Source: Linepithema humile (Eukaryota; Arthropoda; Insecta; Hymenoptera; Formicidae). From it: DNA of 64,000 nt. A program made the translations under genes and the position numbers. This document shows positions 61,962 to 64,000 of the stretch, piece after piece. The notes beneath the pieces were generated by a model, which did not search any database, had not been told where the DNA came from, and saw only the letters and a list, made by a program, of their open reading frames with translations. How positions within the stretch are numbered: position 1 is the stretch's first letter; each line of letters starts with the position of its first letter. The DNA lies in the NCBI RefSeq assembly GCF_040581485.1, contig NC_090132.1:21420911-21484910 (forward strand), given 5' to 3'.

Positions 61962-62120
61962 TTATCCCGCCGCCGGCACACACGCGACGGGTATCTTCAT
62001 CGGCTTCATCTGCCACTTGTGACGAAGGGAGTCCGGAAGTGGGGTTTCCGGAAATGTGCTATCGTCCGAATAACGATCATCGCTTAATCCGCTTAAATCG
62101 CGTTGACTCAACACGTGAAC
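61962..62120 (-). CDS. trk: Trunk-like last coding exon: second half of knot, with stop
   Basis: The acceptor ttgttttcacacag is followed by 52 codons and TAA. It starts VHVLSQRDLSGLSDDRYSDD, contains LPDSLRHKWQMK and ends IPVACVPAAG. After VAC the family normally has x-C; here it reads V-P-A-A-G-stop. The change lies at a CACACAC run (plus strand 61977-61983). This may be a real change or a two-base loss or assembly error. Confidence 0.75.
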   Translation of the reverse strand, partial: VHVLSQRDLSGLSDDRYSDDSTFPETPLPDSLRHKWQMKPMKIPVACVPAAG

Positions 62121-63518
62121 CTGTGTGAAAACAATAATTATTCTCGTTTAATATTCCGTGTTTTAAACAGGAAAATACGTTTTACAGCATCTTGCCGAGT
62201 AATTCTTAAAGAATCACAGACAATGAATTTTTCGTCGAAAATGACGCATGTCTGCAAAGATACAATTTTTATTTTATTTTATTTTATTTTTTTTTTTAAA
62301 TTTTATATTTAATTAGCATTCACAAAATAGCCGACACTGTAGTATTTTTCGACATTTCTGAGAGACAATTAATGATACGGAGAACTGGTCACAAACAGTT
62401 GTTCTAACATGTACAAATATTCGGTCATGCTGTTTGATAATTCGCCGCATTGTTGCTCCGTAACGGGATTCTCGGGTGAATAATCGCACGTACAAATACG
62501 ATTAATTAGGATGGGTCGGCAGGCGAATTCTTATTATGGACAGATGTAACAAGAACGCCAACTGTGCGCAGACTAATTAATCTTTGACATTAACAATTTC
62601 AACGGCATTAATCTCTCGCGAATAATACAGTTGCTAACGTGTATAATGCACGAATAAATATTTCTCATCCTGCTTATACGCATTATCACATCGCTATCTA
62701 ATATTCTTCTTTGATGAAAAACAAACAACGTAAAGAATAATACGTATTGTATACTTTTGTGTTTTCACTTCGTTACGAAAATAGCATTTTTCGTATTGTT
62801 TTTAAATAAAAATCGACAAAATATTTCCTGTTATATTTCGGCGCGGTATTTTTTTAAGTAAGAACTATATGTACGTATTGATTTACACATAACAATCGAT
62901 ATTTTTGTCTGTAAATGTCAACGATAATGCAGCGATCAAACTCACATTGCGCATACATCGAGTCTCGTGCATAAGGCAAGTAGTTACAGCGAGTTTTGAT
63001 CAGACAGAAAAGCAATACCGAACGCATTTGAACTACGGCGGCAAAATTAAGTGACATTCAAACGCGCGTTTAGCACAAGATTGATGTTACATAATCAAAG
63101 CTACCAGGTCGCGTAAATTGCAATGCAAACACGTAATGGTCAATTGTTGCATATCGCTATTGTGGCTGCATCGCGCAATATTATTACTGTGACGAAGGAC
63201 GGTGTTTATCCTCGAAGCGAGAAGTTCGGTGATCAATAAGCCGAGAGTTTACGCGTTCGGCGCTAATTAAAGTTGTGTATACTTGCACAATGCTCGACAA
63301 CCACTTAGGTACCGGACGCGCCTAATCGGTAGTTCACTACTTCGCACCACGGATTATCGATTGTCACGCGATCTTACCATGTAGTGCAGCAGTCGACAGG
63401 AATTGAACTTGCTCTGGCAGGCTTTCGGCTTGCAGTGCGATGCGGTTAGGTATCTCGGATAATGTCCCTCGCCGAGGTCTCTTATTTCGAATTGCGTCTC
63501 GCAAGTGCATTGCAGAGA
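61962..63518 (-). CDS. trk: Trunk/PTTH-family cystine-knot ligand, 3' part
   Basis: Overall gene entry; the last two coding exons are in the window and the 5' part is beyond position 64000 or was not found. The family makes secreted dimeric ligands of the receptor tyrosine kinase Torso: Trunk in embryonic terminal patterning, PTTH in triggering ecdysone synthesis. The joined 99-residue C-terminal domain shows the family layout: C-x-C, then F-x-I-x-DLG-x-x-x-YPRYL, three more Cys (exon residues 29, 34, 41), a VHVL strand, LPDSLRHKW, and the terminal IPVAC. I favour Trunk over PTTH because DLGEGHYPRYL resembles Trunk as I recall it, but this is not decisive. The second Cys of the terminal C-x-C is absent. 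Exons: 63518-63378 and 62120-61962. Confidence 0.75.
62121..63377 (-). other. Intron of the Trunk-like gene
   Basis: This 1257-nt AT-rich intron has a GTAAGA donor and a CACACAG acceptor. No exon is seen inside it. Confidence 0.7.
63378..63518 (-). CDS. trk: Trunk-like exon: first half of cystine knot
   Basis: This 141-nt exon (acceptor tgtttattcgcag, donor GTAAGA) is in phase 0 at both ends. It reads SLQCTCETQFEIRDLGEGHY, continues PRYLTASHCKPKACQSK, and ends SCRLLHYM. Five Cys are present, at exon residues 4, 6, 29, 34 and 41, in the spacing expected of the PTTH/Trunk knot. The previous exon must end in phase 0 and was not recognised in 63519-64000. Confidence 0.8.
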
Positions 63519-64000
63519 CTGCGAATAAACATTTTTGTTAAACGTTTCTTATTTCATGTGTCACTTGATATACGGAAGTTACTTGATATTAATTTACAGA
63601 AATATACGTAGACGTTATGCTAATTAAATGGCACGAAAGCGGATATTCTTTATGTTGAAACGAATAATAGAATGCCATTCGACAAAATCAAGATAACAGA
63701 GTTTTCTTTGTAATAGAATTAATTAATTAATTTAAATATCTGCAAAGTAATTCGCGTAGAATTCCTCGCACGTTGCTTGGTAACTAACGAGCTCGTTTTC
63801 AACTTTTCGGTTAAATTCCACATAGCACGCAATGTGTGCTTTGAACGTGACACTTTTTGGTGGATGACAGCCGTTTCGGCTACATACAAAACGATTCGCG
63901 AAAGCCCGCAAAACAAATGAACGAATGAAACAGCGCGGCAAAATGAAAAGGAAAAACGAAAAAACAAATCCTATCGCGTACTCTTTATGAAATTCGATTT
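63519..64000. other. Upstream of Trunk-like exon, no exon assigned
   Basis: Two overlapping minus-strand frames occur at 63719-63967. One begins with a hydrophobic stretch that could suggest a signal peptide, but neither has a good donor in phase 0, so neither was assigned to the gene. Confidence 0.35.

Noticed and set aside
63719..63967. Minus-strand frames as the signal-peptide exon of the Trunk-like gene
   Set aside because: One frame has a hydrophobic start, but there is no phase-0 donor with a good consensus before the next exon.
1..64000. tRNA genes, CRISPR arrays and full-length transposons
   Set aside because: No GGTTCRANNCC B-box with a matching acceptor stem was noticed, CRISPR is not expected in this genome, and no transposase or reverse-transcriptase frame was seen.

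Overview
The window looks like nuclear DNA of an insect, most likely a hymenopteran and probably an ant. It is AT-rich but full of CpG, with large introns, many microsatellites and widely spaced genes. The coding sequence is split into short exons with GT-AG borders. Almost none of the long unspliced reading frames are genes. I found the real exons by pairing splice sites with conserved protein sequence.

Three genes are supported. (1) Syntaxin 1A (Syx1A), plus strand: coding exons from 30377 to 42527, with a spliced 3'UTR after that. The exons for roughly the first 70 residues were not found and are probably upstream of the window, which would make positions 1-30376 intron. After four constant exons there are two alternative 111-nt exons (33418-33528 and 34468-34578), each encoding the C-terminal half of the SNARE helix. 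Three alternative last exons follow (36994-37080, 38766-38843, 42447-42527), each encoding its own membrane anchor and stop. All junctions are phase-compatible, so six proteins are possible. (2) A seven-exon minus-strand gene (53229 down to 51362) encodes a 351-residue secreted DUF3105/TP53I13-like protein. Its N-terminal part carries an internal duplication of about 39 residues. It converges on Syx1A. (3) The last two coding exons of a minus-strand cystine-knot ligand of the Trunk/PTTH family (63518 down to 61962), whose 5' part lies beyond the right edge. The usual second Cys of its C-terminal Cys-x-Cys pair is missing and lies beside a short CA run.

A further minus-strand exon-like segment (27196-27365) lies inside the large Syx1A intron. 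It encodes an unrecognised Cys-containing, apparently extracellular peptide and may belong to a nested gene.

By region: 1-27195, intron with microsatellites, a hairpin and small tandem repeats; 27196-30376, intron with the nested exon; 30377-42540, Syx1A exons; 43001 to about 49 kb, probable Syx1A 3'UTR; 49.1-51.36 kb, spacer between convergent genes; 51.36-53.23 kb, DUF3105 gene; 53.23-61.96 kb, intergenic AT-rich DNA with a 96-bp direct repeat; 61.96-63.52 kb, Trunk-like gene.

Nothing links the three genes functionally: one mediates vesicle fusion at synapses, one is an uncharacterised secretory-pathway protein and one is a probable Torso-receptor ligand.
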